Positions 20,001 through 30,607 of a DNA stretch of 64,000 bases are shown piece after piece (position 1 is the stretch's first letter; every line of letters begins with the position of its first letter). Location of the stretch: positions 18,211,453-18,275,452 of the forward strand of contig OZ024861.1 in NCBI GenBank assembly GCA_964017155.1, in the 5' to 3' direction. The stretch is from Oasisia sp. SBJ-2009. Its lineage: Eukaryota > Annelida > Polychaeta > Sabellida > Siboglinidae. The notes beneath the pieces were generated by a model, which had not been told where the DNA came from, did no database searches, and worked only from the letters and a program-made list of their open reading frames with translations. Position numbers and translations under genes: made by a program.

Positions 20001-21095
20001 ATGGCCCCAGTCCGACAGTCAGCCCGACAGAGAGCTCGTGGTCGCCCTGTGCAGCCGTCAGACCCAGCAGCTGTTGATCCGCCGAGACGCCTTGCCACTG
20101 CTGCTGCCACAGGGGTGGCGCAGCGACGTCTCCGAGCTACCTCGCATGTCCAACAAGACACCACTGCATCGTTGCGCAAGGACTTGAATGAGATTAGGGA
20201 TTTACTGAGGTCAGTGTTACCAGTTGCTCCAGCCACGACCCCGGTCCAAGTCGCGGGTCCTTCGGTGCCATCCGAGCCTCCACTGCCACCATTGGACATG
20301 CCAGGGGCTGGGTCAGTTGCCCCTCCTTGGCCTACTACCATTGACATTCAGCCGCCAATGGCATCTAGCGCAGGTATTGTTGAGACTGTCCTCAATCTCC
20401 CGGGTCCGACGCAGGCTAGAGTGTCCCGTCTCATTACAAATTCCCTGTCCATCCATAGTCACGTCCCTCAGAAAACGCGCCTGAAAATCTGGTCCGATGA
20501 ATTTGTCGACATCTCCTCCCTTCTGCCCGAGGTCAGTTTAGTGCCCCAAGAAATGACCCTGACAGTTCGCCCTGGTGGCAACGATGGGGGGCCCTCTGTC
20601 TGCGTCACCCCCAAGCCTAAGTCTGAATCACGCACATTTTACTCCTGGTCGAAAGCCTTTGACATCTTTTGCTCTGTGTACCTTTTAAAACCAGGAAATA
20701 CTATGCAGGCGACTAAACTCTTTCAGTATCGGCACATCATCCGGAATCTGATGGAGCGGGGCGGTGACTGGCGGGGGTACGATGAGTCCTTTCGTACCAT
20801 GCGAGCGGTTGAGGGGTGGGAGTGGGACGAGATGCACTCACAGCTTTGGCTCATGGCTGCCCAACAACCAATCCCTAAACTAGCACCTCAGGTCAGGACC
20901 CCCTTTCTTGGTAGGGGGGCAGGTTTGCGCATTGCCCCCACTCGCTGCAACGCATACAACAACCGGGGTAGTTGTCCCTACAATCCATGCAAGTACAGAC
21001 ACCTCTGCAGAATCTGTGGGGGAGCGCATCCTGCGATCAAGTGTCCTACCCGCAAACGTAGCTCAATCCCAAACCAACAGGGGGGTTTCCGTTGA
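20001..21095 (+). CDS. gag: Ngaro Gag-like ORF with zinc knuckle
   Basis: 364 residues from the ATG at 20001, which follows 'atttgtagt'; the open frame extends upstream to 19869. The N-terminus is Arg/Ala/Pro-rich. The C-terminus carries two adjacent zinc motifs: a CCCH-like CNAYNNRGSCPYNPCKYRH and a CCHC-like CRICGGAHPAIKC. This arrangement is common in DIRS-order Gag proteins. The ORF ends inside the RT frame, with an overlap of about 188 nt. Confidence 0.85.
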   Translation: MAPVRQSARQRARGRPVQPSDPAAVDPPRRLATAAATGVAQRRLRATSHVQQDTTASLRKDLNEIRDLLRSVLPVAPATTPVQVAGPSVPSEPPLPPLDMPGAGSVAPPWPTTIDIQPPMASSAGIVETVLNLPGPTQARVSRLITNSLSIHSHVPQKTRLKIWSDEFVDISSLLPEVSLVPQEMTLTVRPGGNDGGPSVCVTPKPKSESRTFYSWSKAFDIFCSVYLLKPGNTMQATKLFQYRHIIRNLMERGGDWRGYDESFRTMRAVEGWEWDEMHSQLWLMAAQQPIPKLAPQVRTPFLGRGAGLRIAPTRCNAYNNRGSCPYNPCKYRHLCRICGGAHPAIKCPTRKRSSIPNQQGGFR

Positions 21096-22692
21096 ACAAG
21101 TCGTACCTTCGCCAGTGTCGCCTGCTAAGCTTAAACTTATGTTACAAGGATACGATACTATTGCTACTAGCTATTTGGTTACTGGGTTTACAGTGGGATT
21201 TCATCTAGGGTGTTTAGGAGCTCCTATCCAGGTTGCTCGCCAGGTTGCTAACATGAAATCTGCTTTTCAGTTGCCGCATGTGATAGACGCTAAGTTAAAA
21301 AAGGAGAAATCACTGCAGCGCATCCTAGGTCCATTTGCTATACCGCCCACAAATCCAGCCTTCCGAGTATCACCCCTAGGAGTGGTCGCTAAGAAACTGC
21401 CTGGCGAATTTCGCATGATTCATAATCTTTCGTACCCTGAAGGGTCTTCTGTTAATGATTACATCCCAGCTGAATTCGCTACTGTACAATATGCTACAAT
21501 TCAGGATGCCATCTCATTTATCACATCTGCTCATTCAATAGTGTTTATGGCTAAAGTTGATATCGAGGCCGCTTTTCGAATCATCCCAGTGGCACCTTGC
21601 GACAGACCTCTGTTAGGTTTTCGGTGGAGAGATTTATATTACATGGATGCTGTCCTGCCCATGGGCTGTTCTAGCTCTTGTGCTATCTTTGAATCTTTCA
21701 GTACTGCATTAGAATGGATAGCTATGAGGACATTGGGGGCAACTAAGGTGATTCATGTATTGGATGATTTTTTAATTTTAGCCGAGTCACAAGACAAGTG
21801 TGACACCGATCTCCAGGCTTTCATTACTATGTGCAGCCAGCTAGGTGTGCCATTGGCACCAAGTAAGACAGTGGGTCCATGTACAACACTTCAATTTTTA
21901 GGTATTGTCATTGATACAGTAGCTATGGAGGTGCGCTTACCCGAGGACAAGTTGCTAAAGGCTAGAATGCTCCTACGCTCATTTCTGGCTAGACACAAAG
22001 TTACGCTCAGAGAAATTCAGAGTCTAATTGGATTATTACAGTTCTTTTGTTATGTCATCAGGTTCGCTAGGGCTTTTTTACGCCGAACAATTGACTTAAC
22101 TTTGGGAGTCAGTAAGCCTAATCATCACATTAGACTAACTAATCCGGTCAAATTGGATCTTCACATGTGGCTAGCTTTCCTAGATGAGTTTAATGGCAAG
22201 TCTTTCTTTATAGATGATGATTTCCTAACCGGAGATTTCCTCCAACTATTCACTGATGCCTCAGGGGGCAAAGGTTATGGAGCCGTTTGTGGAGCACAGT
22301 GGTTTTTTGGAGTCTGGCCTGTATCTTGGCAAGCACTTAATATAACCGTCTTGGAGTTGTACCCCATTATGGTCGCTGTAGAAATCTGGGGGACAGCATG
22401 GGCTAACTGCAGTGTGTGTTTTTTCACAGATAATGAGTCCTTAGTCTCTGTGATTAATAAGCAGACTTCCAAAGAACCTTCCGTCATGGTTCTCCTGCGA
22501 CGCTTAATTTTGACATGCTTACGTTATAATATTCATTTTACAGCTCAGCATGTACCCGGTAGAGATAATACTCTTGCTGATAAGTTGTCACGTTCACAGA
22601 TCGTCGAGTTCCGGGCACTGGCTCCATGGGTCAACCAACATCCTACACCGGTACCGTTCCACATATCTCCGGCTGCCTTCGGGACACTGTAG
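20908..22692 (+). CDS. pol: Ngaro reverse transcriptase-RNase H
   Basis: A 594-codon open frame in +1 relative to Gag, overlapping its end. It is probably reached by frameshift or reinitiation, so the true N-terminus is unknown. RT motifs are FRMIHNLSYPEGSSVND, the AKVDIEAAFRIIPV block with the first Asp, and VLDDFLILAES, where Asp286-Asp287 stand in a VLDD box as in other DIRS-order elements. RNase H follows with Asp450 (LFTDASGG), Glu483 (LELYPI), Asp508 (FFTDNES) and Asp558 (NTLADKLSR), all four catalytic acids. No stop interrupts it. Confidence 0.95.
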   Translation: MVGGQVCALPPLAATHTTTGVVVPTIHASTDTSAESVGERILRSSVLPANVAQSQTNRGVSVEQVVPSPVSPAKLKLMLQGYDTIATSYLVTGFTVGFHLGCLGAPIQVARQVANMKSAFQLPHVIDAKLKKEKSLQRILGPFAIPPTNPAFRVSPLGVVAKKLPGEFRMIHNLSYPEGSSVNDYIPAEFATVQYATIQDAISFITSAHSIVFMAKVDIEAAFRIIPVAPCDRPLLGFRWRDLYYMDAVLPMGCSSSCAIFESFSTALEWIAMRTLGATKVIHVLDDFLILAESQDKCDTDLQAFITMCSQLGVPLAPSKTVGPCTTLQFLGIVIDTVAMEVRLPEDKLLKARMLLRSFLARHKVTLREIQSLIGLLQFFCYVIRFARAFLRRTIDLTLGVSKPNHHIRLTNPVKLDLHMWLAFLDEFNGKSFFIDDDFLTGDFLQLFTDASGGKGYGAVCGAQWFFGVWPVSWQALNITVLELYPIMVAVEIWGTAWANCSVCFFTDNESLVSVINKQTSKEPSVMVLLRRLILTCLRYNIHFTAQHVPGRDNTLADKLSRSQIVEFRALAPWVNQHPTPVPFHISPAAFGTL

Positions 22693-23576
22693 GGATGCTC
22701 CTACAAGCATCCTTGGCACCATCAACCCGATTGCAATATGAGCGGGCATGGGCTAAACTGGTAGGGTTTTTCCACTCTCTTGCTCTTGTTCCGGTGTTAC
22801 CAGTACCTATTTACATCATGATGTTATTCATTGCTCACCTTCATAATGCAGGTTTAGCACCAGCCTCTATTATTTCGTATGTTTCTGCCATTTCATATTT
22901 CCATAGGATAAATGGTCACCAAGACCCAGCCAAGAGTTTCATTGTTTCTAGACTTTTGATAGGGGCTCAAAAGTTAAGAACGGTTCCTGATGTTCGCCTG
23001 CCAATAACTCTGCCTATACTGACCAAATTAGTCGCTGCCGTACCCACTGTTATCACATCTCGATACAAACAGGTTATGTTACGTGCCATGATGGTTCTGG
23101 CCTTTAAGGCATATCTGAGGGTGGGTGAAATGGTGCCAGGTTCTGCTCGGACAGGTCAGAATTGTCTTCAGCGTCAGGACATTTCACTCAACGGGGACTT
23201 AATTTCTGTCTCATTTAGGCATTTCAAACACAGTGCTAAACACGGTTCCCAGTCGTTGCAGATAGCTGGAGGACTTATTCCAGCCTCGCCTATTTCTCCT
23301 GCTAGTTGTATTAGGGATTTTCTGGATGTTAGGGGGGCAGTTCAAGGCCCACTCTTTGCATATCTAGATGGCTCACCAATGCTGCGTAGAGAATTCGATT
23401 TATTTCTTAAAAACTTAATCGAGTTTTGTGGCCTTAGCAGCAAGGTCTTTAAGGGTCATAGTTTTAGGATAGGGGCGGCTACATCAGCAGCATTAAGGGG
23501 TGAATCTGATGCACAGATCAGAGCAGCAGGGCGTTGGTCTTCTGACGCATTCAGAAAATACATTAGGGTAGCGTAA
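22626..23576 (+). CDS. Ngaro tyrosine recombinase (integrase)
   Basis: 316 codons overlapping the RT ORF by 67 nt in another frame. The phage-integrase-type catalytic set is visible: Arg165 (LRVGEM), a Lys-rich RHFKHSAKHG strand, His278-x-x-Arg281 (GHSFRIGAAT), Trp304 (GRWSSDAF) and the nucleophile Tyr312 (RKYIR). Such enzymes insert the circular cDNA made through the A/B repeats, without a target duplication. The ORF is intact. The long N-terminal half is the SAM-like core-binding part. Confidence 0.95.
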   Translation: MGQPTSYTGTVPHISGCLRDTVGMLLQASLAPSTRLQYERAWAKLVGFFHSLALVPVLPVPIYIMMLFIAHLHNAGLAPASIISYVSAISYFHRINGHQDPAKSFIVSRLLIGAQKLRTVPDVRLPITLPILTKLVAAVPTVITSRYKQVMLRAMMVLAFKAYLRVGEMVPGSARTGQNCLQRQDISLNGDLISVSFRHFKHSAKHGSQSLQIAGGLIPASPISPASCIRDFLDVRGAVQGPLFAYLDGSPMLRREFDLFLKNLIEFCGLSSKVFKGHSFRIGAATSAALRGESDAQIRAAGRWSSDAFRKYIRVA

Positions 23577-23884
23577 TTTCCCCCGTTAGTTCATTTCATC
23601 ACTGCTAATTTACACATATATTTCTCTGACATTTGCTGTATAATTAGGGGCGTTTTAACAAGTCTGACAGTTGCGGACTTTATCTTGTAGCTTTATTGAC
23701 GTGTCCCAAGTCTCTGACAGTTGCGGGGTCTTGTAGATTGATTAAGTTGTATTATTAGTGGGTGACAAGTCTCTGACAGTTGCGGATTCTGTTACAACAT
23801 CTCTTATCATACGTATTTAGCCATTAATTTGTGGGGGTCGGTCACATTTGATTTTGGGTGACCTAGTGGCGTGTTGACCCCCAC
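23577..23884 (+). other. Ngaro 3' non-coding region with short tandem motif
   Basis: The motif 'agtctctgacagttgcgg', or a close variant, occurs three times (about 23662, 23709, 23768) before repeat B1. Function unknown. Confidence 0.6.
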
Positions 23885-24090
23885 CAGTTTGGTGTCAATT
23901 GTAACTAATGTGTAATGATATTGTTGGTGTTGGTTGTACATATGTATAAGACATGTTTGCTGAGACTACTGATGTAACTGTTGTTGATAATGTGTACATA
24001 TTAAAGTCATTCATTTTGGCCAATTTCAATCAAACTTGGTCTTGCATTATTGCTTTGCATAGGAGACTGTATGTGACCGCGGTTGCATAC
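23885..24090 (+). repeat. Ngaro split repeat B1
   Basis: 206 bp from cagtttggtgtcaattg to ggttgcatac, same as 24348-24553. It contains ATTAAAG, a possible poly(A) signal. Confidence 0.95.
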
Positions 24091-24308
24091 AATAATCCTA
24101 TGTGAAGTGATAATTCAAGTGGCGACATCTGGTGGGTTAGGCCAGGAGTAATCAAACACCCGGAGTCTATATAAATCCAGTTCAAACCAGTACCGGTCCC
24201 ATTCGCCACTTGAGTTCGAGAAGCAGCATTGTGTCGTTCACTCAGGAGATCAATTTATTTTATTCGTATTTGCAAATTTAGTGTTGTTAGGTGTTGGGAA
24301 ATTTTGTA
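24091..24308 (+). repeat. Ngaro split repeat A2
   Basis: 218-bp copy of A1 directly joined to B1. This join is the template for the circle junction in the replication model of these elements. Confidence 0.95.
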
Positions 24309-24347
24309 TCCCTCCCACCTCCCTGTTCCACACTGTATGTACTGTGT

Positions 24348-24553
24348 CAGTTTGGTGTCAATTGTAACTAATGTGTAATGATATTGTTGGTGTTGGTTGT
24401 ACATATGTATAAGACATGTTTGCTGAGACTACTGATGTAACTGTTGTTGATAATGTGTACATATTAAAGTCATTCATTTTGGCCAATTTCAATCAAACTT
24501 GGTCTTGCATTATTGCTTTGCATAGGAGACTGTATGTGACCGCGGTTGCATAC
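24348..24553 (+). repeat. Ngaro split repeat B2
   Basis: 206-bp copy of B1, after a 39-nt unique spacer. It ends the element, with (TA)n to its right. Confidence 0.95.
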
Positions 24554-24559
24554 ATATAA

Positions 24560-24596
<37 letters not shown>

Positions 24597-24700
24597 TATA
24601 TGTGCATATATGTGTGTATATATATATGTGCATATATGTGTGTATATATGTGTATATATATATATATGTATATATATATATACACACACACACACATCTT
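24554..24700. repeat. (TA)n/(TATG)n/(CA)n microsatellite right of the Ngaro element
   Basis: TA-rich run with TGTGCATA and TGTGTA interruptions, ending in ACACACACAC. The short ORFs here are artefacts. Confidence 0.9.
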
Positions 24701-25087
24701 TAAGTTACAAATAACTTTGTCGATTAGTAGACATTTGGCAAAATGTTAAATAACTGTTATATAACATACATAACATGTGTTATGGGAAGGCTTCTGGGTC
24801 CCGTATGATAGATCAGAAGCAGTCTCTATTCTTCCTGACAAAACTGTCCCACAAATAGACCTGAGGTGGGACTTTACATGATGGATTCTTGTAACATGCC
24901 CCTCTATAAAGACAACGTAATAGTGATAGTGATGTCACATTAATCTTCAAAACTAATCAAATTTATCGTAACTCTTTACAGCACATACACATCAAATGAA
25001 GGTAAATAACTACATAAAGAGAACAAGGGAAGGAGGAATATTACATAATGGTATATTGTTAAATAAATAAAGACCCCAGACACTCAC

Positions 25088-25433
25088 GTCTGTCCCTGGG
25101 CCCCAGCAGCAGGGCCTCCAGCTGCTCCTCCGTTAGTTCTTCCGACTCCTCCGACTCCTCCACACCCGACTTCCCCTTTTTCTTCCCCCCACCTGCCGAG
25201 TGAGAATCCTTGCTGTCGACCTCCCCTACTCCCACAAAGTCTTCCCCTGCCTTGAATTCCTTCTCCTCATCACACACGTTGCTCCCTCCAGCCTCGGGGT
25301 GGATGCGTCGCAGCCGCACCACTCCGAGGCGTTTGATTGGCTCAGGCCCGAAGAATGGCGACGCGGGGTTGCTGGGGAACGTGTTGGTGATGCGATGGAT
25401 CTTCTGCTGTGGTTCACTCTTCTTGTTACGCGA
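25088..25433 (-). CDS. spon1: spon1 exon: post-spondin segment and acidic linker
   Basis: 346 nt, phase 0 to phase 1 (acceptor tttttaaattgcag, donor gtgagt). It starts SRNKKSEPQQKIHRITNTFP and continues NPASPFFGPEPIKRLGVVRL, which corresponds to the conserved segment after the spondin domain in F-spondins. A low-complexity linker follows: Gly/Lys (GGGKKKGKSG), then Glu/Ser (VEESEESEELTEEQLEALLL). It leads to the first TSP1 repeat. The first 23 nt of the exon and the acceptor are copied about 46 times in the array upstream. Confidence 0.9.
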
Positions 25434-27554
25434 CTGCAATTTAAAAACACACCAATGGTTCACTCTTCTTGTTACGCGACTGCAATTTAAAAACACACCA
25501 ATGGTTCACTCTTCTTGTTACGCGACTGCAATTTAAAAACACACCAATGGTTCACTCTTCTTGTTACGCGACTGCAATTTAAAAACACACCAATGGTTCA
25601 CTCTTCTTGTTACGCGACTGCAATTTAAAAACACACCAATGGTTCACTCTTCTTGTTACGTGACTGCAATTTAAAAACACACCAATGGTTCACTCTTCTT
25701 GTTACGCGACTGCAATTTAAAAACACACCAATGGTTCACTCTTCTTGTTACGCGACTGCAATTTAAAAACACACCAATGGTTCACTCTTCTTGTTACGCG
25801 ACTGCAATTTAAAAACACACCAATGGTTCACTCTTCTTGTTACGCGACTGCAATTTAAAAACACACCAATGGTTCACTCTTCTTGTTACGCGACTGCAAT
25901 TGAAAAACACACCAATGGTTCACTCTTCTTGTTACGTGACTGCAATTGAAAAACACACCAATGGTTCACTCTTCTTGTTACGCGACTGCAATTTAAAAAC
26001 ACACCAATGGTTCACTCTTCTTGTTACGTGACTGCAATTTAAAAACACACCAATGGTTCACTCTTCTTGTTACGCGACTGCAATTGAAAAACACACCAAT
26101 GGTTCACTCTTCTTGTTACGTGACTGCAATTTAAAAACACACCAATGGTTCACTCTTCTTGTTACGCGACTGCAATTTAAAAACACACCAATGGTTCACT
26201 CTTCTTGTTACGTGACTGCAATTTAAAAACACACCAATGGTTCACTCTTCTTGTTACGCGACTGCAATTGAAAAACACACCAATGGTTCACTCTTCTTGT
26301 TACGTGACTGCAATTTAAAAACACACCAATGGTTCACTCTTCTTGTTACGCGACTGCAATTGAAAAACACACCAATGGTTCACTCTTCTTGTTACGTGAC
26401 TGCAATTTAAAAACACACCAATGGTTCACTCTTCTTGTTACGCGACTGCAATTTAAAAACACACCAATGGTTCACTCTTCTTGTTACGCGACTGCAATTT
26501 AAAAACACACCAATGGTTCACTCTTCTTGTTACGCGACTGCAATTTAAAAACACACCAATGGTTCACTCTTCTTGTTACGCGACTGCAATTGAAAAACAC
26601 ACCAATGGTTCACTCTTCTTGTTACGTGACTGCAATTTAAAAACACACCAATGGTTCACTCTTCTTGTTACGCGACTGCAATTTAAAAACACACCAATGG
26701 TTCACTCTTCTTGTTACGTGACTGCAATTTAAAAACACACCAATGGTTCACTCTTCTTGTTACGCGACTGCAATTTAAAAACACACCAATGGTTCACTCT
26801 TCTTGTTACGCGACTGCAATTGAAAAACACACCAATGGTTCACTCTTGTTGTTACACGACTGCAATTTAAAAACACACCAATGGTTCACTCTTCTTGTTA
26901 CGTGACTGCAATTTAAAAACACACCAATGGTTCACTCTTCTTGTTACGTGACTGCAATTTAAAAACACACCAATGGTTCACTCTTCTTGTTACGTGACTG
27001 CAATTTAAAAACACACCAATGGTTCACTCTTCTTGTTACGCGACTGCAATTTAAAAACACACCAATGGTTCACTCTTCTTGTTACGTGACTGCAATTTAA
27101 AAACACACCAATGGTTCACTCTTCTTGTTACGCGACTGCAATTGAAAAACACACCAATGGTTCACTCTTCTTGTTACGTGACTGCAATTTAAAAACACAC
27201 CAATGGTTCACTCTTCTTGTTACGCGACTGCAATTTAAAAACACACCAATGGTTCACTCTTCTTGTTACGCGACTGCAATTTAAAAACACACCAATGGTT
27301 CATTCTTCTTGTTACGTGACTGCAATTTAAAAACACACCAATGGTTCACTCTTCTTGTTACGCGACTGCAATTTAAAAACACACCAATGGTTCACTCTTC
27401 TTGTTACGCGACTGCAATTTAAAAACACACCAATGGTTCACTCTTCTTGTTACGCGACTGCAATTTAAAAACACACCAATGGTTCACTCTTGTTTTTACG
27501 CGACTGCAATTTAAAACACACCAATGGTTCATTCTTCTTGTTATGTGGCTGGAA

Positions 27555-27560
<6 letters not shown>
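25411..27560. repeat. 46-bp minisatellite whose unit contains a 3' splice site (~46 copies)
   Basis: The unit begins ggttcactcttcttgttacg and continues c(g/t)cgactgcaat, ttaaaaacacaccaat. The first 23 bp equal the first 23 nt of the exon ending at 25433; the rest is intron with the acceptor TTTTTAAATTGCAG on the minus strand. Nearly every copy keeps that acceptor. The main variation is CGCGA/CGTGA and ATTTAA/ATTGAA. Upstream copies read into a TAA in the exon frame, so their use would truncate the protein. Confidence 0.95.
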
Positions 27561-27585
<25 letters not shown>

Positions 27586-27905
27586 CTTTATCATTCTTTC
27601 TGTTACATCACTATAAGGATTCAAAAACAAATGAGTAAGAAGAATTGCACAAGTGACAAGACTAAACAACAAGAGAAGGATGTCAGACCTGATGGGAGAC
27701 ATGTGAAAAAGAAAGTTCACTTGCACATCTATTTACCTGACTGTCCGGTTCAAAATGACTACACATAATTTATACTTCAACAACAAAATCTCTACATTGT
27801 TTAAACTTATGTTACACATATAACTTGAAGAGCATCACTGCCATAAGCCATAAAAAAAAATGGATGGCAATCAGTGTTTCTGAGAGGACAAAGACATGAG
27901 TTTAC
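27561..27905. other. spon1 intron, nothing beyond short (TA)n
   Basis: (TA)n at about 27560-27586; otherwise unremarkable intron between the spondin exon and the 46-bp array. Confidence 0.5.
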
Positions 27906-28012
27906 CAGAAAGGTGATTCCATCGTCAGTGCCGACGTCAAATGGTATCATGTCAAAGTCCATGTCTCCAGCCCATGTACAGTTGGGTAGACACAGGTTCA
28001 ATGCACTCACTC
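27906..28012 (-). CDS. spon1: spon1 exon: end of spondin-N domain
   Basis: 107 nt, phase 1 to phase 0 (acceptor ttgttgttgtag, donor gtaaac). It reads VSALNLCLPNCTWAGDMDFD then MIPFDVGTDDGITFL, the end of the spondin domain with its LC..NC cysteine pair and the DxGTDxGxTF signature. It follows GPSPDWCVG of the previous exon in frame. The first 44 nt and the acceptor are the seed of the 62-65-bp array upstream. Confidence 0.94.
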
Positions 28013-29995
28013 CTACAACAACAACACATGCCTAGCCCATGTACAGTTGGGTAGACACAGGTTCAACGCACTCACTCCTGCAACAACAACACATGCCCAG
28101 CCCATGTACAGTTGGGTAGACACAGGTTCAACGCACTCACTCCTACAACAACAACACACGCCTAGCCCATGTACAGTTGGGTAGACACAGGTTCAACACA
28201 CTCACTCCTACAACAACAACACATGCCTAGCTCATGTACAGTTGGGTAGACACAGGTTCAATGCACTCACTCCTACAACAACAACACACGCCTAGCCCAT
28301 GTACAGTTGGGTAGACACAGGTTCAACGCACTCACTCCTACAACAACATACGCCTAGCCCATGTACAGTTGGGTAGACACAGGTTCAACGCACTCACTCC
28401 TGCAACAACACACGCCTAGCCCATGTACAGTTAAGTAGACACAGGTTCAACGCACTCACTCCTACAACAACATACACCTAGCCCAAGTACAGTTTGGTAG
28501 ACACAGGTTCAACACACTCACTCCTGCAACAACACATGCCTAGCCCATGTACAGTTGGGTAGACACAGGTTCAACGCACTCACTCCAACAACAACACATG
28601 CCTAGCCCAAGTACAGTTTGGTAGACACAGGTTAAACGCACTCACTCCTACAACAACACATACCTAGCCCGTGTACAGTTGGGTAGACACAGGTTCAACG
28701 CACTTACTCCTGCAACAACAAAACATGCCTAGCCCATGCACAGTTGGGTAGACACAGATTCAATGCACTCACTCCTACAACAACACACACCTAGCCCATG
28801 TACAGTTTGGTAGACACAGGTTCAACGCACTCACTCCTACAACAACAACACATGCCTAGCCCATGTACAGTTGGGTAGACACAGGTTCAACACACTCACT
28901 CCTACAACAACACACGCCTAGCCCAAGTACAGTTTGGTAGACACAGGTTCAACGCACTCACTCCTACAACAACAACACACGCCTAGCCCATGTACAGTTT
29001 GGTTGACACAGGTTCAATGCACTCACTCCTACAACAACACATGCCTAGCCCATGTACAGTTGGGTAGACACAGGTTCAACGCACTCACTCCTACAACAAC
29101 ACATGCCTAGCCCATGTACAGTTTGGTTGACACAGGTTCAACGCACTCACTCCTACAACAACACATGCCTAGCCCATGTACAGTTTGGTTGACACAGGTT
29201 CAACGCACTCACTCCTACAACAACACATGCCTAGCCCATGTACAGTTTGATAGACACAGGTTCAACACTCACTCCTACAACAACAACACACGCCTAGCCC
29301 ATGTACAGTTGGGTAGACACAGGTTCAACACACTCACTCCTACAACAACAACACACGCCTAGCCCATGTACAGTTGGGTAGACAGAGGTTCAATGCACTC
29401 ACTCCTACAACAACACACACCTAGCCCATTTACAGTTGGGTAGACACAGGTTAAACGCACTCACTCCTACAACAACAACACACGCCTAGCCCAAGTACAG
29501 TTTGGTAGACACAGGTTAAACACACTCACTCCTGCAACAACAACACATGCCTAGCCCATGTACACTTGGGTAGACACAGGTTCAACACACTCACTCCTAC
29601 AACAACACACGCCTAGCCCATGTACAGTTTGGTAGACACAGGTTCAACGCACTCACTCCTACAACAACAACACACGCCTAGCCCAAGTACAGTTTGATAG
29701 ACACAGGTTAAACGCACTCACTCCTGCAACAACAACACATGCCTAGCCCATGTACAGTTGGGTAGACACAGGTTCAACACACTGACTCCTGCAACAACAA
29801 CACATGCCTAGCCCATGTACAGTTGGGTAGACACAGGTTCAACGCACTTACTCCTGCAACAACAACACATGCCTAGCCCATGTACAGTTGGGTAGACACA
29901 GGTTCAACGCACTTACTCCTGCAACAACAACACATGCCTAGCCCATGTACAGTTGGGTAGACACAGGTTCAATGCACTTACTCCTACAACAACAC
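28013..29995. repeat. 62-65-bp minisatellite containing a 3' splice site and 44 nt of exon (~31 copies)
   Basis: Each unit has agcccatgtacagttgggta and gacacaggttcaacgcactc, then actcctacaacaacaacaca and a short join 'tgcct'. On the minus strand that is ttgttgttgtag followed by the first 44 nt of the exon at 28012 (coding GVSALNLCLPNCTWA). Length varies through the number of CAA triplets. Copies carry substitutions (ttgggta/tttggta, gcact/acact). In the exon frame each unit meets TAG, so using an upstream acceptor would truncate the protein. Confidence 0.95.
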
Positions 29996-30607
29996 TCAAT
30001 ATGGCATGTAGTGGGTGCAAGTCTATAACGTTGTCTGACCTACACATTCCAGTTGCCCAGCACAATTTAAACCTGTGTTTTCACAAGGTGATATCTCTGA
30101 CATAAAGAGGTATGATATTTTTTAAATGCTTTCCTTTTAACCTCAGGTGTCTGGATTGTTCTCTGTATTCTCTCTACTGCGTCTATGAGATGCCCACAAC
30201 CTTGTATACACACGCATTATTAGATGTGTTTTTGTTATGCGTGACACGTCTCGTAATTAACACTGACATTTTGACCGCTTTCATAAACTGCTACGCCACA
30301 TCATTGTGAACTGGTGATGTGAGTGTTACTACTAGTAACTCACTACTTCCAAGTGTCTTTCTTGCCTTTTACTCACTGCTTCAAACAGTACAGACTCTTA
30401 TTAACCCACTGGGACTAGACAGTGACTGATTAGTGAAGTAATCTCATGTGGATCAAATCAGGGACTATCCTAGGAAACTGTAATTGCAGGGTGACTGTAA
30501 TACTGGGGTTTGACTGTGTGTTCCATGTTATAGTTTACATTCAAATTATACTTTGCAATCATATAAGATCACCTAATATGGTGTGTAATAAGACCAGAGT
30601 CACCCAC
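29996..30607. other. spon1 intron, nothing seen
   Basis: Single-copy-looking intron between the array and the spondin exon at 30608. Confidence 0.5.

Larger units (their letters stand above)
17217..24553 (+). mobile_element. Complete Ngaro-like (DIRS-order) tyrosine-recombinase retrotransposon
   Basis: The 7337-bp element lies opposite to spon1, inside its intron. Split direct repeats have the Ngaro layout: A1 17217-17434, body, B1 23885-24090, A2 24091-24308, a 39-nt spacer, and B2 24348-24553. A1 and A2 are both 218 bp, B1 and B2 both 206 bp; I could find no difference within either pair by eye. The body encodes an SGNH hydrolase, a zinc-knuckle Gag, RT-RNase H and a tyrosine recombinase, all without internal stops. 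No LTRs, DDE integrase or target duplication are seen, as expected when a tyrosine recombinase inserts a circular intermediate. The layout fits Ngaro better than DIRS1, whose repeats are inverted. It looks recent and potentially mobile. Confidence 0.93.
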
